Shown: piece by piece, positions 1-5,819 of the stretch
How positions within the stretch are numbered: the first letter of the stretch is position 1
Layout: every line of letters starts with the position of its first letter
Origin: Rhodospirillales bacterium
GTDB lineage: Bacteria; Pseudomonadota; Alphaproteobacteria; Rhodospirillales; JABHCV01
NCBI GenBank assembly: GCA_016776705.1
Contig: JADHSW010000035.1
Coordinates: 1 to 18,453 of the forward strand
Length of the DNA stretch: 18,453 nucleotides
Direction of reading: 5' to 3'
The notes under the pieces: generated by a model
The model's database searches: none
The model's input: the letters and a program-made list of their open reading frames with translations, nothing else
What the model was told of the DNA's origin: nothing
Position numbers and translations under genes: made by a program

Positions 1-1
1 C

Positions 2-118
2 ATCTTCATGCAGCTAATTGCAGGAGCGTTTTTTGACGCTTTGTTGCAACAGGAGTGCATCGCAGTTTCGGTTTCTGCCGTAAGGCCGGGGAAAACAACC
101 AAAAAAATGGATTTCTGA
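2..118 (+). CDS. 3' end of an unidentified upstream gene (partial)
   Basis: A reading frame is open from the window edge to a TGA that ends 4 nt before the divK start. The visible tail is about 38 residues and ends in V-R-P-G-K-T-T-K-K-M-D-F. The tight spacing to divK and ordinary codon usage suggest the last gene of an operon that continues into divK. An internal ATG at position 8 exists, but the frame is already open before it. The tail is too short for me to assign a family. It could also be chance readthrough of a leader. Confidence 0.33.
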   Translation: MFMQLIAGAFFDALLQQECIAVSVSAVRPGKTTKKMDF

Positions 119-122
119 GTCT

Positions 123-488
123 ATGTCAAAAACCATCCTGATTGTTGAAAACAACGAACTGAACATGAAGCTCTTCAACGATCTGCTTCAGGCACATGGA
201 TACGGAACGGTTCAAACCACTGATGGACGCGAAGCCATCGGCCTAGCCCGTGAACACCGTCCCGATCTTATTTTGATGGATATTCAGCTTCCCGAAATCT
301 CGGGCCTGGAAGTCACAAAAATGCTTAAAGCGGATGACGATCTTAAACATATTCCTGTCATTGCCGTTACCGCATTCGCCATGAAAGGCGATGAGGAAAA
401 AATCCGCGAAGGGGGTTGTGAAGGCTACATCGCAAAGCCGATTTCCGTACCGAACTTCCTGGAAACCGTTTCTTCCTTCCTGACCTGA
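123..488 (+). CDS. divK: DivK-type single-domain response regulator
   Basis: A 121-aa receiver domain with no output domain, the family's usual length. It matches Caulobacter DivK closely through the phosphoacceptor segment LILMDIQLPEISGLEVTK (Asp53), Thr83 in the V-T-A-F-A-M-K-G-D stretch, and Lys105 in the K-P-I switch motif. In Caulobacter, DivK is phosphorylated by DivJ and dephosphorylated by PleC, and controls the CckA–CtrA pathway through DivL; the same cytoplasmic role is inferred here. One oddity is that the acidic pair reads E9-N10 where Caulobacter DivK has E9-D10, so one metal-binding carboxylate is lost. pleD, often next to divK, is not downstream; a convergent Crp-type gene is there instead. 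The ribosome-binding site is weak, possibly because of coupling to the upstream frame. Confidence 0.93.
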   Translation: MSKTILIVENNELNMKLFNDLLQAHGYGTVQTTDGREAIGLAREHRPDLILMDIQLPEISGLEVTKMLKADDDLKHIPVIAVTAFAMKGDEEKIREGGCEGYIAKPISVPNFLETVSSFLT

Positions 489-489
489 A

Positions 490-499
490 CGCTTAAGCG
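490..499. repeat. 10-bp palindrome between convergent genes
   Basis: CGCTTAAGCG is a perfect palindrome filling most of the 12-nt gap between the divK stop and the stop of the minus-strand Crp-type gene. It could help end transcription from both sides. There is no T-tract, and the stem would be only three to five base pairs, so termination is not demonstrated. Confidence 0.3.
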
Positions 500-500
500 C

Positions 501-1199
501 TTATTCTCCACGAACCTCCTCGACCATATCGCGCAAGCGCTGAACATCCTTGATAATAAGGGAATTCCCCTTTTTCTCGACAATGTCCCTGCGCGCCAGA
601 TCATTCATTACCCGCGCCACGGTTTCGCGTGTCGTGCTGACCCGGCTGGCGATATCGTTGTGAATTGGCACTGGATCAAGAACGGCGGTTTTGGTTGTGT
701 CCCTTATTTCGCCAGCCTGACGCAGAAGATCGGCGTGCACCCGGTTATTCGCACCCAGGGTGCTCAAATCCATAATTCGCTGGGTTGCCCCACGTAACAG
801 CGTGGAGAGGTGCTGCATGACGTGCAAAGCCATTTTCGGGTGGGCCTCAAGGGTTTCAAGGAAATGTTTTTGTGGCAATGAACCTATCAACGATTCGGCG
901 ATGGCAATGACCCTGGCAGAACGCGGTTGAGAGTCGATGGCCGAAAGTTCACCGAAATAGCTACCGGGTTCCAGTTCATCAAGGATAATACCCCGTCCAG
1001 AAAAGGAATAGTTGACGATGCGTACTTTTCCGCTGATGACGAAGAAGACATCGCGTGAAGAACTTTCGCGATCAATGATTTGCTGATGAGAGGCAAAACG
1101 ACGCCAGCGGCAACGGCTTTCCACCTCCGCCAGTTGATCCTTGTCCAGAACGGAGAATAGCTCTATGCCGCTAAGGCTATTTTCTGAGGCATCTGCCAA
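501..1199 (-). CDS. Crp/Fnr-family transcriptional regulator
   Basis: A 232-aa protein with an N-terminal cyclic-nucleotide-binding beta-roll (about residues 12–130), a dimerisation helix (about 130–165) and a C-terminal winged helix-turn-helix (about 179–225). The phosphate-binding cassette F-G-E-L (82–85) followed by R93-S94 resembles that of cAMP-binding CRP. The recognition helix R191-E-T-V-A-R196 matches the DNA-contacting residues of CRP rather than FNR. There is no N-terminal Cys cluster, so an oxygen-sensing Fe-S centre is unlikely. The start is TTG: an in-frame TAG lies one codon upstream, and no ATG or GTG follows before the conserved L-F-x-x-L beginning. It probably binds cAMP or a similar nucleotide; the ligand and regulon are inferred. 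A perfect palindrome sits 25 bp upstream of the start. Confidence 0.88.
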   Translation of the reverse strand: MADASENSLSGIELFSVLDKDQLAEVESRCRWRRFASHQQIIDRESSSRDVFFVISGKVRIVNYSFSGRGIILDELEPGSYFGELSAIDSQPRSARVIAIAESLIGSLPQKHFLETLEAHPKMALHVMQHLSTLLRGATQRIMDLSTLGANNRVHADLLRQAGEIRDTTKTAVLDPVPIHNDIASRVSTTRETVARVMNDLARRDIVEKKGNSLIIKDVQRLRDMVEEVRGE

Positions 1200-1223
1200 T
1201 CTCTATATTTCCACCCCGGTTAT

Positions 1224-1237
1224 CATCAATATTGATG
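1224..1237. promoter_or_regulatory. Perfect 14-bp palindrome, candidate operator
   Basis: CATCAATATTGATG is a perfect palindrome 25 bp upstream of the Crp-type gene's TTG start, in the 221-bp gap shared with the glycosyltransferase. Its position suits an autoregulatory operator for a dimeric regulator. It does not match TGTGA-N6-TCACA (CRP) or TTGAT-N4-ATCAA (FNR); it has the FNR half-sites in the reverse order. A related ATCA-N4-TGAT palindrome lies at 4515–4526. Confidence 0.4.
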
Positions 1238-1354
1238 CTTGTACCCATATTACAGAATATCGTGCTTATAGCGAGGGGGCGCAACACTTCCTTACCACCC
1301 CTGCAATTTACGTCATTGTTTATAAAAGCCTAAGCTGTCAGCTCCCTGACCGGC

Positions 1355-1383
1355 TTGCGCCGTGACAATCGGGTGTTTATCTT
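1355..1383 (+). promoter_or_regulatory. Possible sigma-70 promoter of the glycosyltransferase
   Basis: TTGCGC (1355–1360) and TATCTT (1378–1383) are separated by 17 bp, about 38 bp before the GTG start. The match to consensus is modest (3 of 6 and 4 of 6). The spacing and position fit, but nothing else supports it. Confidence 0.3.
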
Positions 1384-1420
1384 GTTCCAGTAAGAAACAG
1401 ATTCACGACAAGGGGTCAAT

Positions 1421-2392
1421 GTGAGCAAAAAAGTATCCAGCGGCCAGATCGCCGTTGTCATCCCCTGTTATCGGGAAACCTCCCATATCCTGGATGTCAT
1501 CAAGGCGATCGGCAAAGAAGTTTCCAGAATCTATGTCATTGATGACGCCTGCCCCGATAAAACCGGTGAACATGTGAAAGCTCATTGTAGCGACCCGCGG
1601 GTCGAGGTTCTGATTCAGAAAAATAATACCGGTGTGGGCGGAGCAACCATGAACGGGTACAAGCGCGCCATCGAAGACGGGGCTGAAATAATCGTCAAGG
1701 TCGACGGCGACGGCCAGATGGACCCGTCCTTGATTGCCAAACTTGTCGCCCCGCTTCTGGAAGGCGAGGCAGACTACGTCAAAGGAAACCGGTTCTATAA
1801 TCTGGATGGCTTGTCCGAAATGCCAAGGGTCCGGATTTTCGGGAATCTCGCCTTGTCGTTCGCCTCAAAAGCATCCAGCGGATACTGGAATATTTTTGAT
1901 CCCACCAATGGCTTTACCGCCATTCATATAGATGCCGCGAAACAACTGCCGTTCGAGAAGATTGACAACGGGTTCTTCTTTGAATCTGACATGCTGTTTC
2001 GTCTCAACATGATGCGGGCTGTTGTGGTCGACATGCCCATGCCTGCCCGTTACGGAAAAGAAGAAAGCAGCCTTAAAATACGCAACATCATCCTGAGCTT
2101 CATTGCCCGGCATTATTCCAACGCTGTGAAACGTATTTTTTACAGTTATTTCATTCGCGATTTCGGGGTGCAATCCATCGAACTGGTTCTGGGTAATTTA
2201 TTGCTTTTATTCGGCGTTCTGTATGGAACTCTTTCTTGGCATGAAAGCTCTGCCACTGGAATCCCAGCAACGGCAGGAACCGTCATTCTGGCCGCTTTGC
2301 CCATTATTTTGGGTTCTCAAATGTTAATTGCGTTCCTGAATTTCGACACAAAAAATGTCCCGTCCAAGCCGTTGAACGGTCGCGCTCCCTGA
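1421..2392 (+). CDS. Family 2 glycosyltransferase with C-terminal membrane anchor
   Basis: A 323-aa GT-A fold glycosyltransferase of the DPM1/polyprenol-phosphate type. Residues 8–45 carry the nucleotide-binding start (V-V-I-P-C-Y-R-E and the V-I-D-D pair), and residues 94–101 hold the metal-binding motif D95-G-D97-G-Q. F-x-P-T-N-G-F (159–165) and F-E-S-D (187–190) are typical of the acceptor and catalytic region. Two hydrophobic segments (about 252–272 and 285–307) anchor the C-terminus in the inner membrane. The family moves a sugar from a nucleotide donor onto a lipid or glycan; the substrate here cannot be told. The start is GTG: the ATG two bases earlier is followed at once by TGA, and an AAGGGG ribosome-binding site sits 6–7 nt upstream. 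No other glycan genes are near, so it appears to be transcribed alone. Confidence 0.88.
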   Translation: MSKKVSSGQIAVVIPCYRETSHILDVIKAIGKEVSRIYVIDDACPDKTGEHVKAHCSDPRVEVLIQKNNTGVGGATMNGYKRAIEDGAEIIVKVDGDGQMDPSLIAKLVAPLLEGEADYVKGNRFYNLDGLSEMPRVRIFGNLALSFASKASSGYWNIFDPTNGFTAIHIDAAKQLPFEKIDNGFFFESDMLFRLNMMRAVVVDMPMPARYGKEESSLKIRNIILSFIARHYSNAVKRIFYSYFIRDFGVQSIELVLGNLLLLFGVLYGTLSWHESSATGIPATAGTVILAALPIILGSQMLIAFLNFDTKNVPSKPLNGRAP

Positions 2393-2589
2393 ATTAAAGC
2401 AAGTCCGCTCAATTTCCTGCCTTTCTTTTTTGCCGCGAATCACGGACTATCCTGAAAAGTTCTGGCGACACGGCATTCAGGTTAATGATTCTGTAACTGA
2501 ACCGGCTGTATCTTGAATTATGGTGCCTTTCCCCAAGGGTGCTTAGCGTAATGGGTATAAAACATACACCGACCCCAGCAACATAACGA

Positions 2590-2847
2590 GTGTCGGCCTT
2601 GAACCAACAAAAAAATAAAGTCGCCTTCCAGACATCCAAAGAACCCCCGACACTGAAAACTAGATCGGATCTTATGAGTATTCTTTCGGCTATGGAGAAG
2701 GCGATGTGCCGACAGCACATCATGTGGCCTATTGATGGGGAATTGCCCTGTGAGACCGATCAAACCTGCCTGAAGAGTGATCTTTGTCGCGAGATGGCAG
2801 AAGAGGTCATGGACTACAGCCGTACATTGAAATCCACTCGGGAATAA
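2590..2847 (+). CDS. Small hypothetical Cys-containing protein (doubtful)
   Basis: An 85-aa frame with a GTG start at 2590, or 57 aa from an ATG at 2674. The C-terminal half is hydrophilic, with four cysteines, three of them close together (P-C-E-T-D-Q-T-C-L-K-S-D-L-C), and an acidic, helix-prone end. Codon third positions are mildly GC-biased, as in neighbouring genes. No family is recognised, neither start has a good ribosome-binding site, and a 104-aa frame overlaps on the other strand. It ends 12 nt before the convergent stop of the GGT-like gene. It occupies an otherwise empty 467-bp gap. The rest of that gap (2393–2589) shows only an AT-rich stretch with TATAAA near 2556 and no terminator I can identify. 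Confidence 0.4.
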   Translation: MSALNQQKNKVAFQTSKEPPTLKTRSDLMSILSAMEKAMCRQHIMWPIDGELPCETDQTCLKSDLCREMAEEVMDYSRTLKSTRE

Positions 2848-2859
2848 GGGGGTCGCGCC

Positions 2860-4404
2860 TTAGACTTTCAGGGTCACCCCGCCCCGACGGGGATCGCCAA
2901 CACCTTCCAGTTCCCCATTTGCCGGGTCAAAGCGAACCGCATGAACGCCGCCGAAAAAGAGATTTTGCCCTGACCAGGACTTAATTTTATCGACATGGTT
3001 CTGCAGGGTCGCCAATCCGGTCTCTGGAAATCCACTTTCAATACTTAACAATCCGTCTTCAAAATGCATTCTGGGACTTTCAACGGCTGCCGTCAGCGGC
3101 ATCCGGAAATCAATCAGATTCAAAATCACCTGAAGAATAGCGGTACGGATGCGATTGGACCCACCCGAACCAAGAGCCATAATTTCCCCGTTTAGGCGTC
3201 GGATCAGGCTGGGAGCCATCATCGAACACATACGGATATCTTTCGGCCATTGATTGAAGCCGTGTGGATTGATGTCTTCTTCACCCAGCATATTATTGAT
3301 CATGATGCCGGTCCCGGGCGCAATGTAGGCCGCCCCTTCGCCGTTCGAAAGGGTCAGGGAGGCGGCGTTCCCGTCTGCATCAATGATGCTGATATGAGTG
3401 GTCCCGCGCCTGGCATGGGGATGACCCTGAATTCGGGATCGATACATGTCCATAAAAACAGGGTCAAGCAGCGTATCCACTTCCAGATGGCTTTCAACCC
3501 TGGCTTCGTTGGTCAACATCATTGCGTTGGCCAGTTTTTTCAGATGTGCTGCGGAACCAAAACCTTCAACTGCATGGTCACTGCCCTGTAGGAGCGCCAG
3601 GGCAAAAGCGACAAGAATGCCCCCTGTCGATGGTGGCGGGTTGGTCAAGATTCGTGCGTCGCCATAAGACAGTTCAAGCGGTTTGCGGCGCTCCAATTGA
3701 TAAGCTTCGAAATCTTCCCGGCGAAGGTAGCCGCCGCCCTGCTGACAGTCGGCGGCAATGGATTGCGCTATCTCACCACGATAAAACAGGTCCTGCCCTT
3801 CACGAGCCAGACTATCCAGGGTATTGACAAAAGCCGGGAAAGCCAGGGTATCACCTTCGCGCACAAGCTCCCCCGGACGGGAGGGATCACCGTAAGCCTT
3901 AAGACTGATATCGTTCGAAATATAGATTTTTTCAACAATGCTGAAGATGTAACCCTGAAGCCGATTGACGGCGACACCCTCGCGGGCCAGCTTTATGGCG
4001 GGCTCGACAATTCGGGCCATCGGCATAGAGCTCAAATCCTTGTGTGCTGCGAACATGCCTTTAACGACCCCCGGCGTCGCCATGGAACCAAGACCGATAT
4101 GGAATTCCTGCTGTGCCTCTCCGAAATCAGCCATGATCGGAAAGAAATCCACCTCGTCCAGTGGTCGGCGGTGCTTTGGGGTTTGCACAAAAAAATCATA
4201 CAGGAGGGTTTTTCCACCGCTTGCAGCCGGATGGGCGAGAAGAAAACCGCCGCCACCCAGCGAAGCCAGAACAGGCTCAGCCACGCAGGCGGTGCAAAGT
4301 GCTCCCAGAACGGCGTCGAACGCATTCCCGCCTTCTTCCAGAATGATTTGCGCCGCTTTCGCCGTTTCCTCATGGCCAGCGGCTATAACACCCTTTTTCT
4401 TCAT
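2860..4404 (-). CDS. Gamma-glutamyltransferase-family Ntn hydrolase, no signal peptide
   Basis: A 514-aa protein spanning the whole GGT fold. The N-terminal G-G-N-A-F-D-A segment (25–31) and G-G-G-G-F (50–54) match the large subunit. T335-T336-H337 matches the autocleavage site, with Thr335 the predicted N-terminal nucleophile of a roughly 180-aa small subunit. G-S-G-G-S-N-R-I (412–419) matches the oxyanion-region loop. Unlike E. coli GGT it begins directly at the mature fold, so it is probably cytoplasmic. By my alignment the gamma-glutamyl-binding Arg114 of E. coli corresponds to Phe72, Gln430 to Met372, Asp433 to Glu375 and Ser462 to Cys393. The family and self-processing are therefore likely, but glutathione as substrate is doubtful. 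It is monocistronic and divergent from the ChaN-PDZ gene. Confidence 0.88.
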   Translation of the reverse strand: MKKKGVIAAGHEETAKAAQIILEEGGNAFDAVLGALCTACVAEPVLASLGGGGFLLAHPAASGGKTLLYDFFVQTPKHRRPLDEVDFFPIMADFGEAQQEFHIGLGSMATPGVVKGMFAAHKDLSSMPMARIVEPAIKLAREGVAVNRLQGYIFSIVEKIYISNDISLKAYGDPSRPGELVREGDTLAFPAFVNTLDSLAREGQDLFYRGEIAQSIAADCQQGGGYLRREDFEAYQLERRKPLELSYGDARILTNPPPSTGGILVAFALALLQGSDHAVEGFGSAAHLKKLANAMMLTNEARVESHLEVDTLLDPVFMDMYRSRIQGHPHARRGTTHISIIDADGNAASLTLSNGEGAAYIAPGTGIMINNMLGEEDINPHGFNQWPKDIRMCSMMAPSLIRRLNGEIMALGSGGSNRIRTAILQVILNLIDFRMPLTAAVESPRMHFEDGLLSIESGFPETGLATLQNHVDKIKSWSGQNLFFGGVHAVRFDPANGELEGVGDPRRGGVTLKV

Positions 4405-4514
4405 AAAAACTCACTACTCAACTGAGATCATTTCAGGGTTAAGCTGAATTTCGGGAGGCCTTGAATATTATTTCCCCCTTAAATCCATATTATCGCCGCT
4501 TTTTCCGGGATATG

Positions 4515-4526
4515 ATCAGGACTGAT
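4515..4526. promoter_or_regulatory. Inverted repeat in the ggt-like/chaN-like divergent gap
   Basis: ATCAG-GA-CTGAT is a 12-bp inverted repeat 28 bp before the ChaN-PDZ start, in an AT-rich 149-bp divergent intergenic region. Its ATCA-N4-TGAT core is the same as that of the palindrome upstream of the Crp-type gene. It could be an operator; no protein can be assigned from sequence alone. Confidence 0.3.
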
Positions 4527-4553
4527 TTAAATTGAGAACCCAGAAAAGTTACC

Positions 4554-5819
4554 ATGCACTTATTACCCCGCCATTTTCAAAATTGCAAAACTGCCTCTGT
4601 TTTTCTTTCGTTGGCCTTAACCATGGTTTTTGCAATAGCGCCCATGCCGCTGACAGCCAAAGAGAGCCCTACCTGTATTCAACCGGGGTTTTGGCGAGCA
4701 CCGGCAAGCACCTCGAATATTAAAATGGCACGCCTTCTTGATGACATGGCGAAACGCCCAGTCGTGATGTTGGGAGAGAACCATACCAGCGCCGAGCATC
4801 ATAGATGGCAACTGCACACCCTGTCCGCCCTGTATGGCCGCAATCCGAATATGGTTCTGGGATTTGAAGCCTTCCCCCGGTCCGTGCAACCGGTCCTTGA
4901 TCGATGGACCCGCGGGGAGCTTGATCAAAAGACATTCCTTGAATTGAGCCGTTGGGACGAAGTTTGGCGTTTTGATCCGGATTTATATATGCCGCTTTTT
5001 CATTTTGCCCGAATGCACCGTATTCCCATGCGCGCCCTGAATGTGGATCGTAATCTAATCCATCGCATCAGTAGCGAAGGCTGGGCCTCCATAGGGGTCG
5101 ATCAGCGTCGCGGTATCAGCGACCCGCTCGCCCCGTCCAATGCCTATCGTGAAAGCCTGGAAGTGGTTTTCGGCCTACACGGGGACGATGATGAGAAAGA
5201 GAAAGAAGCTGAGTTAAGCGAAGATGAGCAAAAAAGACTGAATAGTTTTATCGAGGTTCAAACAATCTGGGATCGGGCCATGGCCGAAGGCATTGCCGAT
5301 GTCACGACGGCCGGGGGAAATCCGCTTGTTATCGCCATCGTTGGCCGCGGCCATGTCGAATACGGTTACGGCATTCCCCACCAGCTTTCCGATCTGGGAA
5401 TCAAGAATTCTGCTGTTCTTTTACCTTGGGACAGCAACATTCCGTGCGAAGAACTGATGTCAAAAGACGGGGTTCCGGTTGCCGATATTGTGTTCGGCGT
5501 CGATGCCCCCCACGAAACCGAAAAAACACCCCACCCAATGTTAGGGGTTCAGATTGAAAAAGCTGAGGCTAATGGCAAAATGGGCGTGAAAATTGTCAAG
5601 ATCGTGAAAGACAGCATTGCCCAATCAGCTGGACTTAAAAAGGATGACCTGATCATTGAAGCTGCCGGCATGAATACGCCCCAGGTCAAGGACCTTGTTA
5701 TGACTATCCGCCGTCAATCCCCCGGCACCTGGCTTCCCCTGACCATCATGCGTGGGGGCAAGCGACTGGATATCATTGCGAAGTTTCCCACCAAACCAGA
5801 AAATCCGAAACATCCATGA
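4554..5819 (+). CDS. Exported ChaN/Tiki-like (haem-binding uptake) protein with C-terminal PDZ domain
   Basis: A 421-aa protein. Residues 1–35 form a Sec signal peptide (basic start, hydrophobic core, probable cleavage near P-L-T-A-K); no lipobox Cys is seen, so it should be soluble in the periplasm. Residues about 65–295 match the ChaN-like family (PF04187, Tiki/TraB/EreA-like fold), with conserved G-E-N-H (74–77) and G-R-G-H-V-E-Y-G-Y-G-I-P (264–275). ChaN proteins bind haem and are linked to iron uptake, while related Tiki proteins are proteases, so the activity here is open. Residues 205–230 are a charged insert. Residues about 328–412 form a PDZ domain (M-L-G-V-Q-I entry, A-G-L-K-K-D-D-L-I repeat-type core), probably for binding C-terminal peptides. 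Its stop overlaps the next start by 4 nt, indicating translational coupling. Confidence 0.85.
   Translation: MHLLPRHFQNCKTASVFLSLALTMVFAIAPMPLTAKESPTCIQPGFWRAPASTSNIKMARLLDDMAKRPVVMLGENHTSAEHHRWQLHTLSALYGRNPNMVLGFEAFPRSVQPVLDRWTRGELDQKTFLELSRWDEVWRFDPDLYMPLFHFARMHRIPMRALNVDRNLIHRISSEGWASIGVDQRRGISDPLAPSNAYRESLEVVFGLHGDDDEKEKEAELSEDEQKRLNSFIEVQTIWDRAMAEGIADVTTAGGNPLVIAIVGRGHVEYGYGIPHQLSDLGIKNSAVLLPWDSNIPCEELMSKDGVPVADIVFGVDAPHETEKTPHPMLGVQIEKAEANGKMGVKIVKIVKDSIAQSAGLKKDDLIIEAAGMNTPQVKDLVMTIRRQSPGTWLPLTIMRGGKRLDIIAKFPTKPENPKHP

Noticed and set aside
25..40. Short hairpin AGCGT/ACGCT before divK as a terminator
   Set aside because: Only 5 bp with an interrupted T stretch, and it sits inside an open frame that continues to just before divK.
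2409..2723. 104-aa minus-strand frame in the gap after the glycosyltransferase
   Set aside because: Cys-, Phe- and Arg-rich low-plausibility composition, no ribosome-binding site, and in conflict with the slightly better plus-strand frame.
3697..4425. 242-aa plus-strand frame
   Set aside because: It lies entirely antisense to the well-supported GGT-like gene and shows no family features; it is a shadow of that gene's codon bias.
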